Below are positions 50,901 through 58,599 of a DNA stretch of 64,000 bases, piece by piece. Below the pieces are notes generated by a model. It searched no databases and was not told where the DNA came from. It saw only the letters and a program-made list of their open reading frames with translations. The position numbers were made by a program, and so were the translations under genes. The stretch spans positions 1 through 64,000 of the forward strand of contig JBGCFB010000115.1 of the NCBI GenBank assembly GCA_045106685.1, in the 5' to 3' direction. Source of the DNA: JAUIGE01 sp045106685. Its GTDB lineage: Bacteria; Bacteroidota; Bacteroidia; J057. Positions within the stretch are counted from its first letter, which is position 1. Each line of letters begins with the position of its first letter.

Positions 50901-51922
50901 GCAGGGTCGTCTAATCCGGTGCTAGGGGACCATGAATAGGTAAGGCCGCCACTTGCCTGTAACTGGATAGGAATACCTCCGCAAACGACTGTGTCCTTTC
51001 CCGCATCGGCAGGGGGGAATTCTTGCACGTTGACCTTGATTTTAGCTACACGCGTATCGCCGCATTCATCGATAATAGTAACTGTATACGTTGTCGTGGT
51101 GTCAGGCGACGCGATTGGGTCTGCAATTGTGGTATCTGAAAGTCCCACCGAAGGAGTCCAGCGGATGGTATCACCTTGCCCTACATCAAGCCTAATCTGG
51201 CTTCCTTTACAGATGGTTTCTTCCTGGTCTTCCTGGAAAAATGAAACGAAGTCCCGACAAAATGCCTGGCGATTTACGCCACCTCCTGTTGCTCCGGTAA
51301 AGCCCCAGAATACATTTGGGTCGTTTCTAAAAATGGTGTTAATAATATTTCCCGTGTAGCTAAGCCTTAACACGCAGTCTACATAGACATTCATCGTTCT
51401 GGATGTAGGATTCCAGGTAATTCGCAAACGATGCCACTGACAGTCCTCGGCATTAGCATTGCCAGCCAATATTCCGACCGGACCAGCAAGGGTACTTGAT
51501 CCATGGTTAGTGATGCCATTTTGCTGGATTGACATATGATCAAAAAATGGATCATTAAGACTTCCGTTTTGCCATGTGTCAAACTCGATAGCGAGAGAAG
51601 GCCGAATTCCGGCATATCCGATTCCCCCGCCTGCACTTCCTACGTTGGTACTAACTTGCTGAAGAACAAATGCGATTCCATCGGCACCTTGTGCGTCATT
51701 ACAACCAAGAAAAATATCAAAATATAAATCGAAGGGCACTCCAATGTTGACCTTGTTCAGAAACCAGACAGAGCCAGAGGCAAACCCTGTAGGAGGCGTT
51801 ATGAGAAAGCAATTATTGGGTTCTTGACGAGCAGATCCATTGAGCGCATATTGGCCAAAAAGATCAATGCCAGGAAGTAGGAATACGAGAAATAAAACCA
51901 AAAATGGAAACCGTGTTTTCAT
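47951..51922 (-). CDS. L-type lectin adhesin with about 12 Ig-like modules, PKD and T9SS type B tail
   Basis: The 1323-residue surface protein has a leader in MKTRFPFLVLFLVFLLPGIDLFG; ATGs at 51973 and 51949 precede no leader. An L-type lectin domain (about 25-235) has DGIAFVLQQ, IEFDTWQNG, HMSIQQNG, HRLRITWNP and VFWGFTGATGG. Then about 12 modules of 70-85 residues repeat the pattern DAGxDTxxCxG, SYxWxPxxGL, TTYTVTVTDxxGC. A PKD domain (FINESQFASQYVWQFGDDS) and a CHU_C type B sorting domain (YLPTAFSPNEDGRNDTYF, IYNRWGRLIY) end it. Probably a sugar-binding adhesin held at the cell surface. Its start lies 19 bases after the mscS-like gene stop. Confidence 0.9.
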   Translation of the reverse strand: MKTRFPFLVLFLVFLLPGIDLFGQYALNGSARQEPNNCFLITPPTGFASGSVWFLNKVNIGVPFDLYFDIFLGCNDAQGADGIAFVLQQVSTNVGSAGGGIGYAGIRPSLAIEFDTWQNGSLNDPFFDHMSIQQNGITNHGSSTLAGPVGILAGNANAEDCQWHRLRITWNPTSRTMNVYVDCVLRLSYTGNIINTIFRNDPNVFWGFTGATGGGVNRQAFCRDFVSFFQEDQEETICKGSQIRLDVGQGDTIRWTPSVGLSDTTIADPIASPDTTTTYTVTIIDECGDTRVAKIKVNVQEFPPADAGKDTVVCGGIPIQLQASGGLTYSWSPSTGLDDPAISNPTVNPSQNTTYTVTVRDSFGCEASDDVLVEIFEADAGPDVFACPGDPVQILARQTALTYSWTPTVGLSSASASQPFVTGSSAMEYILTATHPSGCMDTDTVRFEPLIAPVLSIVPNGTEICLGDSITLEASAIDLTNIRWSPGATLSSTISPRTSAKPSTTTTYTAIVANSDGCRDTGSVTVVVNPPPIIDAGNDTVQCGNVPIQLNATGGISYIWTPTSSLQNPNTSSPLADPATDTDYIVIGTDQNGCRNTDTISVRAFNADAGPDIPVCIGDTTRLAANTSQIAFAWDPAPGLIGRTDVPDPQVFTLTDQDYIVTATDVSGCTDVDTVRVIVNPLPITSVTNPDPYVCSGGPTVLTATGGVNYAWTPSSTIDDTTLSNPTAFPINNGPNIIDSTSYYVTVTDANGCVNYDSIKLEVRLRPVIEVSNDTFVCPGDTVPIWVQGGFGVRRTGWRFDGDFGDTTFLSSTRSEANAFPVASSYYVGEVEAIWGCNNKDSIWVYHIAPNAGTDSTICYGDTIMLQGSGGSTYSWSPAVGLSNPGIANPMAFPQTTTTYSLTVTDSLGCVDTDDITITIRPAPPISIAGDVEICQNDTATLTASGGVSYVWIADDPTITDPTAVSIRVSPSDTSLYVLEGVGQNGCTASDSLWLIVNPLPEVEAGPDIFVCRNEPAFLQGSGAQGYTWTPGIWLDDSLTASPVALPDSNTVFRLTGSDANGCENDDTMRVIVSQLPDAIASPDDSICLYQSIELRVRGNANRYIWSTGSEEKQITVNPRESTLYWVIPYGRNDCPADTIFINLYVEQNLPRAAFSAEITEGFVQLEVPFINESQFASQYVWQFGDDSTSMSDAISFTHVYRREGQFTARLIADNEIGCPDTLEQGFISVWGEELYLPTAFSPNEDGRNDTYFIPNGGFSRMEARIYNRWGRLIYQSNDPGFQWDGRDGQGRSVAEGVYVIQVEAQTFEGVKIVRTGTITLLR

Positions 51923-51941
51923 AGTGTAAAGATAACGAGCA

Positions 51942-53111
51942 TTAGTCATCTTTAGGGTTTCTCTCTTCGTCAATTATTTCTGATGATTTTGGATTGACCG
52001 CAGGAAGGGGTTGTGGGATAATATGAAGATCGCGTTGAGGAAATGGAATTTGAATACCGTTTTTGCGGAACGAAGTATCTATAACAAATCGGAGGTCACT
52101 CATAACGCGTTCCGCTTCGAACGTTTTGCGAGTCCAAACCCGAAGATGAAACGTCAGCGCAGAGTCGCCAAATTTTGCGAAAAAGACTTCTGGTTTGGGG
52201 CGCTTAAGCACGTCGCCGTGCGTTTCAGCACATTCCAAAAGGAGCTTGCGCACGAGCGAAACATCCGAGCCGTAGGCAACGCCGACTTCTACCCGAAACA
52301 TGGCCTCTTTGCTCGTATGGCTATAATTGATAACACTTCCGTTGGTGAATTTTGCGTTTGGTACCAAAATCGCCAAACCCTCACGTGTAATGATTTCGGT
52401 CGTACGGAGTTTGATATTCACTACACGGCCTGTACGCTTATCGACTTCTACAATATCATTTAGCTCTACCACGCCTTCAAACAAAATAACGATCCCACTA
52501 ATGACATCATTGAAGATGCTTTGTATGCCTAATCCAACTCCAACAAGTAAGGCCGCTGATCCAGCAAGAAGCACAGTAATGTTGATGCCCGCGGCACTAA
52601 AGGCCCAGAGAATAGCAAGCACATACACGACATACTTGATGATTTGAATAAGCGCATATAAACGCCCTTCCTCCATCCTTGCCTCTTCAGACTTTCCTTC
52701 TCTGGATCGTGTAACCACTTTAGCAATAACCCAGGTGATCAAACGCGCCCCAAAGAATATCAAGCCTATCGTTACAAAGGACCAAATTGTAAGACGATAG
52801 GTAACATTTTCGTCTTTGGGGGTAGGGCCTATTTTGAAGACTTCCATGTCAAGGATTTCACCAATAGGCAGCCCAATAGCACCCAACAGCAGAACAACAA
52901 AAATGAGCCAGGTTCCAAGGCGGAGGTATCGGACAAGTGTTCCGGCCGGCGCCACCTTCTCTAGCTGCTCTGATTGCTTTTTACCCAAACGAACAAGCAG
53001 CCTGTCCAGAAGCAAGGCAACAATCAATACCGCCAGACCAAGCAATAGCCTGCCAACGGTTAATTCGAAATCGTTTGTTTCGAAGAGTATGGTGCCAAAA
53101 AACTCCTTCAT
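51942..53111 (-). CDS. MscS-family mechanosensitive ion channel
   Basis: The 389-residue inner-membrane protein has four hydrophobic segments in its first 190 residues. The conserved pore-lining and beta regions follow: GVGLGIQSIFNDVISGIVILFEGVVELNDIVEV, then GRVVNIKLRTTEIITREGLAILVPNAKF. The C-terminal cytoplasmic domain ends near PFPQRDLHI. Such channels release solutes on osmotic downshock. The ATG at 53111 was chosen over one at 53159. TACTTTTG, a -7 box, lies at 53118-53125. Confidence 0.9.
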   Translation of the reverse strand: MKEFFGTILFETNDFELTVGRLLLGLAVLIVALLLDRLLVRLGKKQSEQLEKVAPAGTLVRYLRLGTWLIFVVLLLGAIGLPIGEILDMEVFKIGPTPKDENVTYRLTIWSFVTIGLIFFGARLITWVIAKVVTRSREGKSEEARMEEGRLYALIQIIKYVVYVLAILWAFSAAGINITVLLAGSAALLVGVGLGIQSIFNDVISGIVILFEGVVELNDIVEVDKRTGRVVNIKLRTTEIITREGLAILVPNAKFTNGSVINYSHTSKEAMFRVEVGVAYGSDVSLVRKLLLECAETHGDVLKRPKPEVFFAKFGDSALTFHLRVWTRKTFEAERVMSDLRFVIDTSFRKNGIQIPFPQRDLHIIPQPLPAVNPKSSEIIDEERNPKDD

Positions 53112-53117
53112 ATTTCT

Positions 53118-53125
53118 CAAAAGTA
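53118..53125 (-). promoter_or_regulatory. -7 promoter box TACTTTTG for the mscS-like gene
   Basis: Exact TAnnTTTG match on the minus strand 6 bases from the ATG, implying a very short leader. A TTTG lies 24 bases upstream, wider than the usual 19. Confidence 0.45.
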
Positions 53126-53224
53126 ATGCAAAATCCGATACAGAATATACAAAGTGCAAACATATTAAGATATAAAATCTAACAGTGTTATTAAGATATT
53201 TTTAATGCAGATTTGTCTTCTCAA

Positions 53225-53285
53225 ATCATCAAAGGCTTCTGGCCACTGGCTGCTCGCTACTGGCTTTTAATATGGCAAGCCATAC
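53225..53285. repeat. Intergenic repeat-like stretch between divergent genes
   Basis: TCATCAAAGGCTTCTGGCC, ACTGGCTGCTCGCTACTGGC and AAATCATCAAATCA-type words recur, and GGCTTTTAATATGGCAAGCC forms a short dyad. It is of the same style as the repeats at 55621 and 56247. Nothing else was seen in the gap 53126-53356. Confidence 0.4.
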
Positions 53286-53356
53286 AGTATTTGTCTGCTT
53301 GAAATAGCGAAGAGCATCATCAAATCAGCTAATTAATAAATCATCAAATCAAAAAG

Positions 53357-54121
53357 ATGTACACACATATTCAGGTAAGCCCTCAGGGATCAACGTGCTA
53401 TATCGCACTCAATCGCCCAAAGGCGCTCAATGCGCTTAATCAGGGAATCTTTGATGAGCTCAATCAGGCCATGGATGAGTTTTTGGCTGACAAGAGCCTG
53501 AAAGGTGCTGTGATTACCGGGGCAGGGGAGAAGGCATTTGCCGCAGGTGCCGATATCACAGAACTTCAAAAGTTGAATAAAGAAGAAGCTGAGGCATTGA
53601 GCAAAAAAGGCCAGGCGCTTTTCTTCAAAATAGAGAAAAGCATCAAGCCTGTTATTGCAGCCGTGAACGGCTTCGCCCTGGGCGGTGGCTGCGAGCTTGC
53701 AATGAGTTGTCACATGCGTGTCGCTTCTGATAATGCGCTATTTGGTCAACCTGAAGTAAAGCTTGGCTTGCTTCCTGGCTATGGCGGTACACAGCGACTC
53801 GTGCAGTACATCGGTCGCGCCAAAGCCACCGAACTGCTGATCACAGCAGATATGATCGGAGCAGAAGATGCCTTGCGTTTAGGCTTAGTGAATTATGTCA
53901 CAGATCAGGCTTCACTCATGGAGAAGTGCGATGCCATTCTCGCCAAAGCATACAAGCAGTCCCCGAACGCTATTGCGTTGACACTCAGGGCAATAGATGC
54001 TGGTGAATACGCCCCTGATGGTTTTACATTCGAGGCTGAGCGCTTCGGTGAAGCGATTATTTCTGACGAAGCTAAAGAAGGAATTGGTGCTTTTCTAGAG
54101 AAGCGAAAACCTAATTTCTAA
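53357..54121 (+). CDS. Enoyl-CoA hydratase/isomerase (crotonase family)
   Basis: The 254-residue enzyme hydrates trans-2-enoyl-CoA in fatty acid or amino acid breakdown. Catalytic residues are Glu113 (GGGCELAM) and Glu133 (GQPEVKLGLLPGYGGTQRL), with the oxyanion hole at FAAGADI and FALGGG. Both glutamates point to a true hydratase rather than an isomerase. 3-hydroxybutyryl-CoA dehydratase is a likely activity. Its stop overlaps the convergent GT2 gene by 4 bases. Confidence 0.92.
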   Translation: MYTHIQVSPQGSTCYIALNRPKALNALNQGIFDELNQAMDEFLADKSLKGAVITGAGEKAFAAGADITELQKLNKEEAEALSKKGQALFFKIEKSIKPVIAAVNGFALGGGCELAMSCHMRVASDNALFGQPEVKLGLLPGYGGTQRLVQYIGRAKATELLITADMIGAEDALRLGLVNYVTDQASLMEKCDAILAKAYKQSPNAIALTLRAIDAGEYAPDGFTFEAERFGEAIISDEAKEGIGAFLEKRKPNF

Positions 54122-55596
54122 GTAATATTTTTACTACGTGGAAGCGTGATGTAGGACATCACGAAAACGACTCCGAAGCCAATCGCCATCATGGCGAGGA
54201 ACGGAGTTGCCATATATTGTTGTAGCTCAATAGAAAGCCACACGCCTCCCAGAACATAGAAAAAACTAAGAAGCTCCAGTACAGAAATCAGGTTAAACCT
54301 TGTTTTGATATAGGCTTTCCCCTTGATGCGATCTGCCTTGTCCACGAGGTTAAATTTCGGTGTACGCACGAACGAGGATTGCTTCCCCAAATACCCTTCC
54401 ACAACTCCGGAGGCATTGAACAAGGAGATGCCCATGGATAAGGAAATAAAGGCAGGGTAGTGGAATGCAAAAGCCAGATAGTCCTTCCAGGTTTTGAGGA
54501 TAAGCCCTCGATTAGCGATGATATAGAAAATCATCAAGCCAAAGAAGGAAATGTGAAAGACATTAAAAATAGCACCAAGAGGCTGAAGACTTGGGTCTGA
54601 GTGCATCACATATAGGAAAGGCGGCAAGAGTAATCCCGATCCATAGACACAAAGCCAGGAGAAGCTATTGAGCAAATGAAAAACCGCATTAAGCTTTGTT
54701 GAAAGGCTGACTGTGGAGGCCTTAAGGACATTGCCGAGATTCTTGCGTACACATTGGGCGGGGCCTTTTGCCCAGCGAAATTGCTGAGACTTCAGGGCAT
54801 TCATTTCTGCTGGAAGTTCAGCAGGAGAGACAAGGTCCTCAAGGAATATAAATTTCCACCCATCGAGCTGCGCACGATAGCTCAGGTCGAGGTCCTCGGT
54901 CAGGGTGTCGCCTTGCCAGCCGCCCGATTCTGTAATCGCCTCCCGTCGCCAGATACCGGCAGTTCCGTTGAAATTGATGAAATGGCCAAAGGCATTTCTG
55001 CCTCCTTGCTCTACCGTGAAGTGCGCGTTAAGGGCGTAGGCCTGAAGCTTTGTTATAAGTGAATAGTGGAGATTCAGATGACCCCAGCGGCTTTGTACCA
55101 TACCGATTTTAGGGTTATCAAAATAGGGGAGGGTGGTTTTTAAAAAATGAGGCTTTGGTACAAAATCAGCATCAAAAATCACCATGTAATCACCTTTTGC
55201 TGTCTGCATGCCGTGATGAAGCGCGCCGGCTTTATAGTCAATGTTCTTACTGCGTGTAATGTGCTGAATATCAAATCCTTGACCTTGTAGTTTAGTCACT
55301 ATCCCTGCTACAAGCTCCACTGTTTCATCCGTAGAATCGTCCAGTATTTGAATCTCAAGTTTGTCTTTTGGATAATCAAACTTAGTGACAGCTTCTATGA
55401 GACGAGCGATGACGTATTTCTCATTGAAAATCGGGAGCTGAACAGTCACATGCGGAAATGTGCGCCCGTTTTCCCAATTCATCTTAGGAGGCTTTTTTCG
55501 CCTTGTATATAAAACCACCAAATACAGCTGGGCCAATGCATACACAAGGACGAAACTCAGGCAAAAGAAGTAGGCGACAATGATCGCAATATTCAC
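54118..55596 (-). CDS. Membrane glycosyltransferase family 2, cellulose synthase-like
   Basis: The 492-residue processive-type GT2 has an N-terminal helix, the catalytic domain with LDDSTDETVEL, IFDADFVP (DxD), TEDLDLSYRAQLDGWKF (the catalytic Asp) and QQFRWAKG (QxxRW), then about four membrane helices. QxxRW suggests a polymer or glycolipid product. UDP-sugar would be the donor; the product could be a glucan, or a glucosylceramide-like lipid. It follows the SxtJ-like gene after a repeat-filled gap of 101 bases. Confidence 0.9.
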   Translation of the reverse strand: MNIAIIVAYFFCLSFVLVYALAQLYLVVLYTRRKKPPKMNWENGRTFPHVTVQLPIFNEKYVIARLIEAVTKFDYPKDKLEIQILDDSTDETVELVAGIVTKLQGQGFDIQHITRSKNIDYKAGALHHGMQTAKGDYMVIFDADFVPKPHFLKTTLPYFDNPKIGMVQSRWGHLNLHYSLITKLQAYALNAHFTVEQGGRNAFGHFINFNGTAGIWRREAITESGGWQGDTLTEDLDLSYRAQLDGWKFIFLEDLVSPAELPAEMNALKSQQFRWAKGPAQCVRKNLGNVLKASTVSLSTKLNAVFHLLNSFSWLCVYGSGLLLPPFLYVMHSDPSLQPLGAIFNVFHISFFGLMIFYIIANRGLILKTWKDYLAFAFHYPAFISLSMGISLFNASGVVEGYLGKQSSFVRTPKFNLVDKADRIKGKAYIKTRFNLISVLELLSFFYVLGGVWLSIELQQYMATPFLAMMAIGFGVVFVMSYITLPRSKNIT

Positions 55597-55620
55597 AGAA
55601 GAAGAATTAGGTTTTAAAAA

Positions 55621-55694
55621 TAGCTATTGACTTTTAGCGGTTGGCGATTAGCTTACTTTCGGGCCAACAGCCAAAAGCAAATCGCCAATAGCTA
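55621..55694. repeat. Inverted repeat upstream of the GT2 gene
   Basis: TAGCTATTG (55621-55629) pairs exactly with CAATAGCTA (55686-55694), and TTGGCGATT recurs in the copy at 56247-56359. It lies just downstream of the SxtJ-like gene and may be its terminator. Confidence 0.75.
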
Positions 55695-55697
55695 CAA

Positions 55698-56051
55698 TCA
55701 CCACATTTGCTCTAAATCGGCCGCGGTGTATTGATGATTGCGCTCAATGAATCGACTTCCATTTTGATACTTCTTTTTTCTAAAAAGCCTAAAAATAAGC
55801 GCCAATGGAAGCAGTACTACATAAAACACAATACCCATAAAGACTACCGATTTCACCTTGCCGATAGCCTTCATCAAACGTTGGAATTGAAAAAGGAATG
55901 CGTCACGAAAGCCTGTTGAAATCAAACTTAGTATAAGCAAGATCCCTCCTGTTATGGGGAAATACCAGGACCGAAAAATGAGTCCTAACAAACTGATTAC
56001 CAGGCAGGTAATCAGTGCTTGACTTCTTGGGTGTTGAAGTAGTTTATTCAC
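55698..56051 (-). CDS. SxtJ-like small membrane protein, GTG start
   Basis: The 117-residue protein has two or three hydrophobic segments (SQALITCLVISLLGLIF, PITGGILLILSLIST, VVFMGIVFYVVLLPLALIF), then a basic loop and FIERNHQYTAADLEQMW. That C-terminus fits the SxtJ family seen beside carbamoyltransferases. The start is a GTG at 56051, overlapping the preceding stop by one base (TAGTG). An ATG at 56153 would read through the DUF5989 gene and is rejected. Function is unknown; it may hold the carbamoyltransferase at the membrane (inference). Confidence 0.8.
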   Translation of the reverse strand: MNKLLQHPRSQALITCLVISLLGLIFRSWYFPITGGILLILSLISTGFRDAFLFQFQRLMKAIGKVKSVVFMGIVFYVVLLPLALIFRLFRKKKYQNGSRFIERNHQYTAADLEQMW

Positions 56052-56200
56052 TAAAACAAGGTGTAGATAAATGCCCCAGCCGAACTTGATCCGCCGACGA
56101 TAAAGAGCAGAATAATGAGTAAAAGGAGCATCACAACCGGGGCGAGTAACCACTTATTGCGGCTGCGAAAGTACTTCCATAAATCACGTAAAAAGCTCAT
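56051..56200 (-). CDS. DUF5989 small membrane protein, 49 residues
   Basis: The protein (MSFLRDLWKYFRSRNKWLLAPVV..., hydrophobic LLLLIILLFIVGG, ending AFIYTLF) fits DUF5989, a short partner gene found between carbamoyltransferase and SxtJ genes. One membrane helix follows a basic amphipathic start. It is coupled to the SxtJ-like gene by overlap. The ATG at 56200 is preferred to one at 56242. Confidence 0.8.
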   Translation of the reverse strand: MSFLRDLWKYFRSRNKWLLAPVVMLLLLIILLFIVGGSSSAGAFIYTLF

Positions 56201-56246
56201 TGAATTTTCTTTTTGGTAAAAGTAGGTAATTAGAATAAACATATAG

Positions 56247-56359
56247 GCTGATAGTTATTTGCTTTTGGCGATTGGCTGCAAGACGACAATTCAACTCTTC
56301 GCCTTTTAATAAATCACCCGCTATTCATGCCAAAAGCCAACCGCTAACCGCCAACAGCT
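56247..56359. repeat. Inverted repeat upstream of the DUF5989 gene
   Basis: CTTTTGGC and GCCAAAAG face each other across about 60 bases, and GATTGGC/GCCAACC-like words add to the dyad. With 55621-55694 it brackets the DUF5989 and SxtJ-like genes. Confidence 0.65.
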
Positions 56360-56363
56360 TCAC

Positions 56364-58205
56364 TTAGTCCAGTTCAAACTGTCGTTCAAAATCTTTCTCA
56401 TCGAGATGAGATACATGTGAACGGTGAATAATGTGTTTGTTTAGAACAAGTACATCGATCCCTATGCGCATAAAAGCCATAAAGGCATCTTTGGCCGTTG
56501 CGACCATCGGTTCTCCTCGCTCATTGAAACTTGTGTTGAGGAGGATAGGGCAGTTGGTTTGTTTAAAAAATGCACCAAGAAGCTGATGAAAAGCAGCATT
56601 ATTTTCAGCAGAAACAGTCTGGATACGCGAAGAGAAATCCGCATGCGTAATTGCAGGAAAAGAAGATTTGTCTTTCGCCAATTTCTCAACTACGCTCATT
56701 CCTGCCAAGGCCTCGGGAGTAGTCTTTCGCCAAGCCTCTTTTATGGGATACACCATCAGCATGTGAGGTGATTCGTCTATAAGATCGAAATATCGATGTG
56801 CTTCTTCTGCTAAAATCGCCGGCGCAAAAGGGCGATATGATTCTCGCTTCTTCACCTGGAGATTGACTCGCTTTTGCATATCAATCTGCTGTGGATCGCC
56901 CAGGATGCTGCGATTACCAAGTGCCCTCGGACCAAACTCCATGCGATCCTGACACCAGGCCACAACCTGACCTTCCGCCAAAGCATGTGCTACCTCAGTA
57001 TAGAGCGACGACTCATCTGTGGGTTTTACATCAAGTTCGAATTCCGAGATCAAGTCGTTGATATCATCTTCTAAAATTGCCGGACCTAAGAACGGCATGC
57101 GCCTTTGATTGTCGCGAGCACCTTCCTGGTGGATATGATGCGCTGCCAAAGCAGCTCCCAGCGCGCCTCCAGAATCGCCTGCGGCTGGCTGGATGTAGAT
57201 TTCATCGAAGATGCCTGACCGGAGCAAGCGGCCGTTTGCAACACAGTTGAGCGAAACGCCACCAGCCATGCAGAGGCGATTCGCGCCTGTGAGGCGTTTT
57301 GCTTCCGTAGCGAGCTTGATGACCGCTTCCTCGCATACGAGCTGGATCGCGCATGCCAGGTGCGCATGCCGCAAGGTGAAGGCTTCCCCTTTTGTTCGCA
57401 CCTTCATCCCAAATAGCGTTTCCCACTTTGCTTTTTTGATCGTGCTGAGCGATCTGCGAAAGCCAAACATCGGCATGTTCAATGCGATCGATCCGTCTGG
57501 ATGAACAGTCACGATCTGTTCCAGGATCAGCTGCTTAAACCGCTGGGTATCAGCGTGCTGTGGCTCTCCATATGCCGAAAGACCCATGAGCTTGTATTCG
57601 CCAGAATTCACCCTAAACCCTAAAAACTGAGTGAAGGCTGAATACAAAAGCCCCAGCGAATCGGGGAAATGACTCTCTTTGATAACGGTAATATCTGAAC
57701 CTTTCCCATGTGCAATACTCGTGCATGTCCATTCGCCTACGCCATCGATTGTAAGGATCGCCGCGTCATCCCAAGTGCTTGGATAATAAGCGCTTGCAGC
57801 GTGTGAGAGATGATGCTCAGGGAATAGTAATGGTGTGGTTTTCTCGTACTGATCATCGATTTTTTTGAGCGCTTTATGAATACGACTTTTTGCAAAAAGC
57901 TTCTCCCCAAACCAGTTCGGCATTGCTGTTACAAAAGAGCGGATGCCATAAGGAGCCGTTTCATAGTAAGACTCCAAAATGCGCTCAAACTTCAGAAATG
58001 GCTTTTCATAAAATGCTACGAAATCAACATCAGAAAGGCTTATATGAGCATAGTCCAAACAAAAGCGGATTGCTTCAGAAGGAAAACGCTCATCGTGTTT
58101 TTTACGAGTAAAGCGCTCCTCTTCTGCCGCAGCGACGATTTTGCCATTAATGATAATAGCGGCAGCTGCATCGTGAAACCAGGCTGATATTCCAAGAATG
58201 ATCAT
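56364..58205 (-). CDS. Carbamoyltransferase, NodU/CmcH/TobZ family
   Basis: The 613-residue enzyme transfers a carbamoyl group from carbamoyl phosphate, via carbamoyl-adenylate, to a hydroxyl on a sugar, lipid or natural product. The start is MIILGISAWFHDAAAAII, with an ATG at 58244 rejected. The Kae1/TsaD-like N-terminal domain has HHLSHAASAYYPS (metal-binding His), TIDGVGEWT, and GGVSLNCVANG. The C-terminal domain has FGPRALGNRSILGDP and SFNERGEPMV. With DUF5989, the SxtJ-like protein and GT2 downstream it forms a likely surface-glycan or lipid decorating unit. Acceptor is unknown. Confidence 0.92.
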   Translation of the reverse strand: MIILGISAWFHDAAAAIIINGKIVAAAEEERFTRKKHDERFPSEAIRFCLDYAHISLSDVDFVAFYEKPFLKFERILESYYETAPYGIRSFVTAMPNWFGEKLFAKSRIHKALKKIDDQYEKTTPLLFPEHHLSHAASAYYPSTWDDAAILTIDGVGEWTCTSIAHGKGSDITVIKESHFPDSLGLLYSAFTQFLGFRVNSGEYKLMGLSAYGEPQHADTQRFKQLILEQIVTVHPDGSIALNMPMFGFRRSLSTIKKAKWETLFGMKVRTKGEAFTLRHAHLACAIQLVCEEAVIKLATEAKRLTGANRLCMAGGVSLNCVANGRLLRSGIFDEIYIQPAAGDSGGALGAALAAHHIHQEGARDNQRRMPFLGPAILEDDINDLISEFELDVKPTDESSLYTEVAHALAEGQVVAWCQDRMEFGPRALGNRSILGDPQQIDMQKRVNLQVKKRESYRPFAPAILAEEAHRYFDLIDESPHMLMVYPIKEAWRKTTPEALAGMSVVEKLAKDKSSFPAITHADFSSRIQTVSAENNAAFHQLLGAFFKQTNCPILLNTSFNERGEPMVATAKDAFMAFMRIGIDVLVLNKHIIHRSHVSHLDEKDFERQFELD

Positions 58206-58258
58206 GGTGAGGAAGGCTGCCAGCAGGAAAGAGACAAAGCCCAATTATTTCCAGATAG

Positions 58259-58300
58259 TTACCAAAGTAAGCCATGAGTGTCCAATAAGTAGTCATCCAT
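58259..58300 (-). pseudogene. VapC (PIN-domain) toxin stump
   Basis: Six bases after the antitoxin stop an ATG opens a frame reading MDDYLLDTHGLLW, the typical PIN start with the first catalytic Asp. It hits a stop (58261-58259), and beyond the stop the frame still reads LSGNNWALSLS, which fits the next part of a PIN domain. After that the family match ends and the carbamoyltransferase gene begins. The toxin was thus inactivated by a nonsense change and a larger loss. Confidence 0.7.
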
Positions 58301-58306
58301 TCGTCT

Positions 58307-58528
58307 TTACATATAATCTTCAAAATCCGATAAGGGCTCGTCGAAATCTGGGCTCATTTTTATTTTCCCCTGATACGCACCATATAATTTCATCCTAGGG
58401 CTTACAGAAGGCTCACTTGCTATTTGCGGATCATCTTTTTTGATACTGTATTTATCAAGCAAAAACTCAATGTATTCATTGACCTTTTCCTGGATTTCTT
58501 TTGGTAGGGCATTAAAATTATAGGACAT
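58307..58528 (-). CDS. DUF2281 antitoxin-like protein, orphan
   Basis: The 73-residue protein starts MSYNFNALPKEIQEKVNEYIEFLLDKY and ends KMSPDFDEPLSDFEDYM. Both match DUF2281, a family of antitoxins usually placed just before a PIN-domain VapC toxin. The toxin gene that should follow is only a stump. The ATG at 58528 was chosen over one at 58618, which lies inside the polA 3' end. Confidence 0.85.
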   Translation of the reverse strand: MSYNFNALPKEIQEKVNEYIEFLLDKYSIKKDDPQIASEPSVSPRMKLYGAYQGKIKMSPDFDEPLSDFEDYM

Positions 58529-58599
58529 AATCGCTTTATCTAGAAGAGTAAAAATACAAAATTTATCCCAGATACACTTTGCTCTTTCAGCATTCCATA

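Noticed and set aside
54118..58205. Mobile island carrying the carbamoyltransferase genes
   Set aside because: Repeats are intergenic types found across the window; no integrase, transposase, direct target duplication or tRNA end was seen.
58259..58300. Functional short toxin peptide
   Set aside because: Thirteen residues with continued PIN-like coding after the stop are better explained as decay of a VapC gene.
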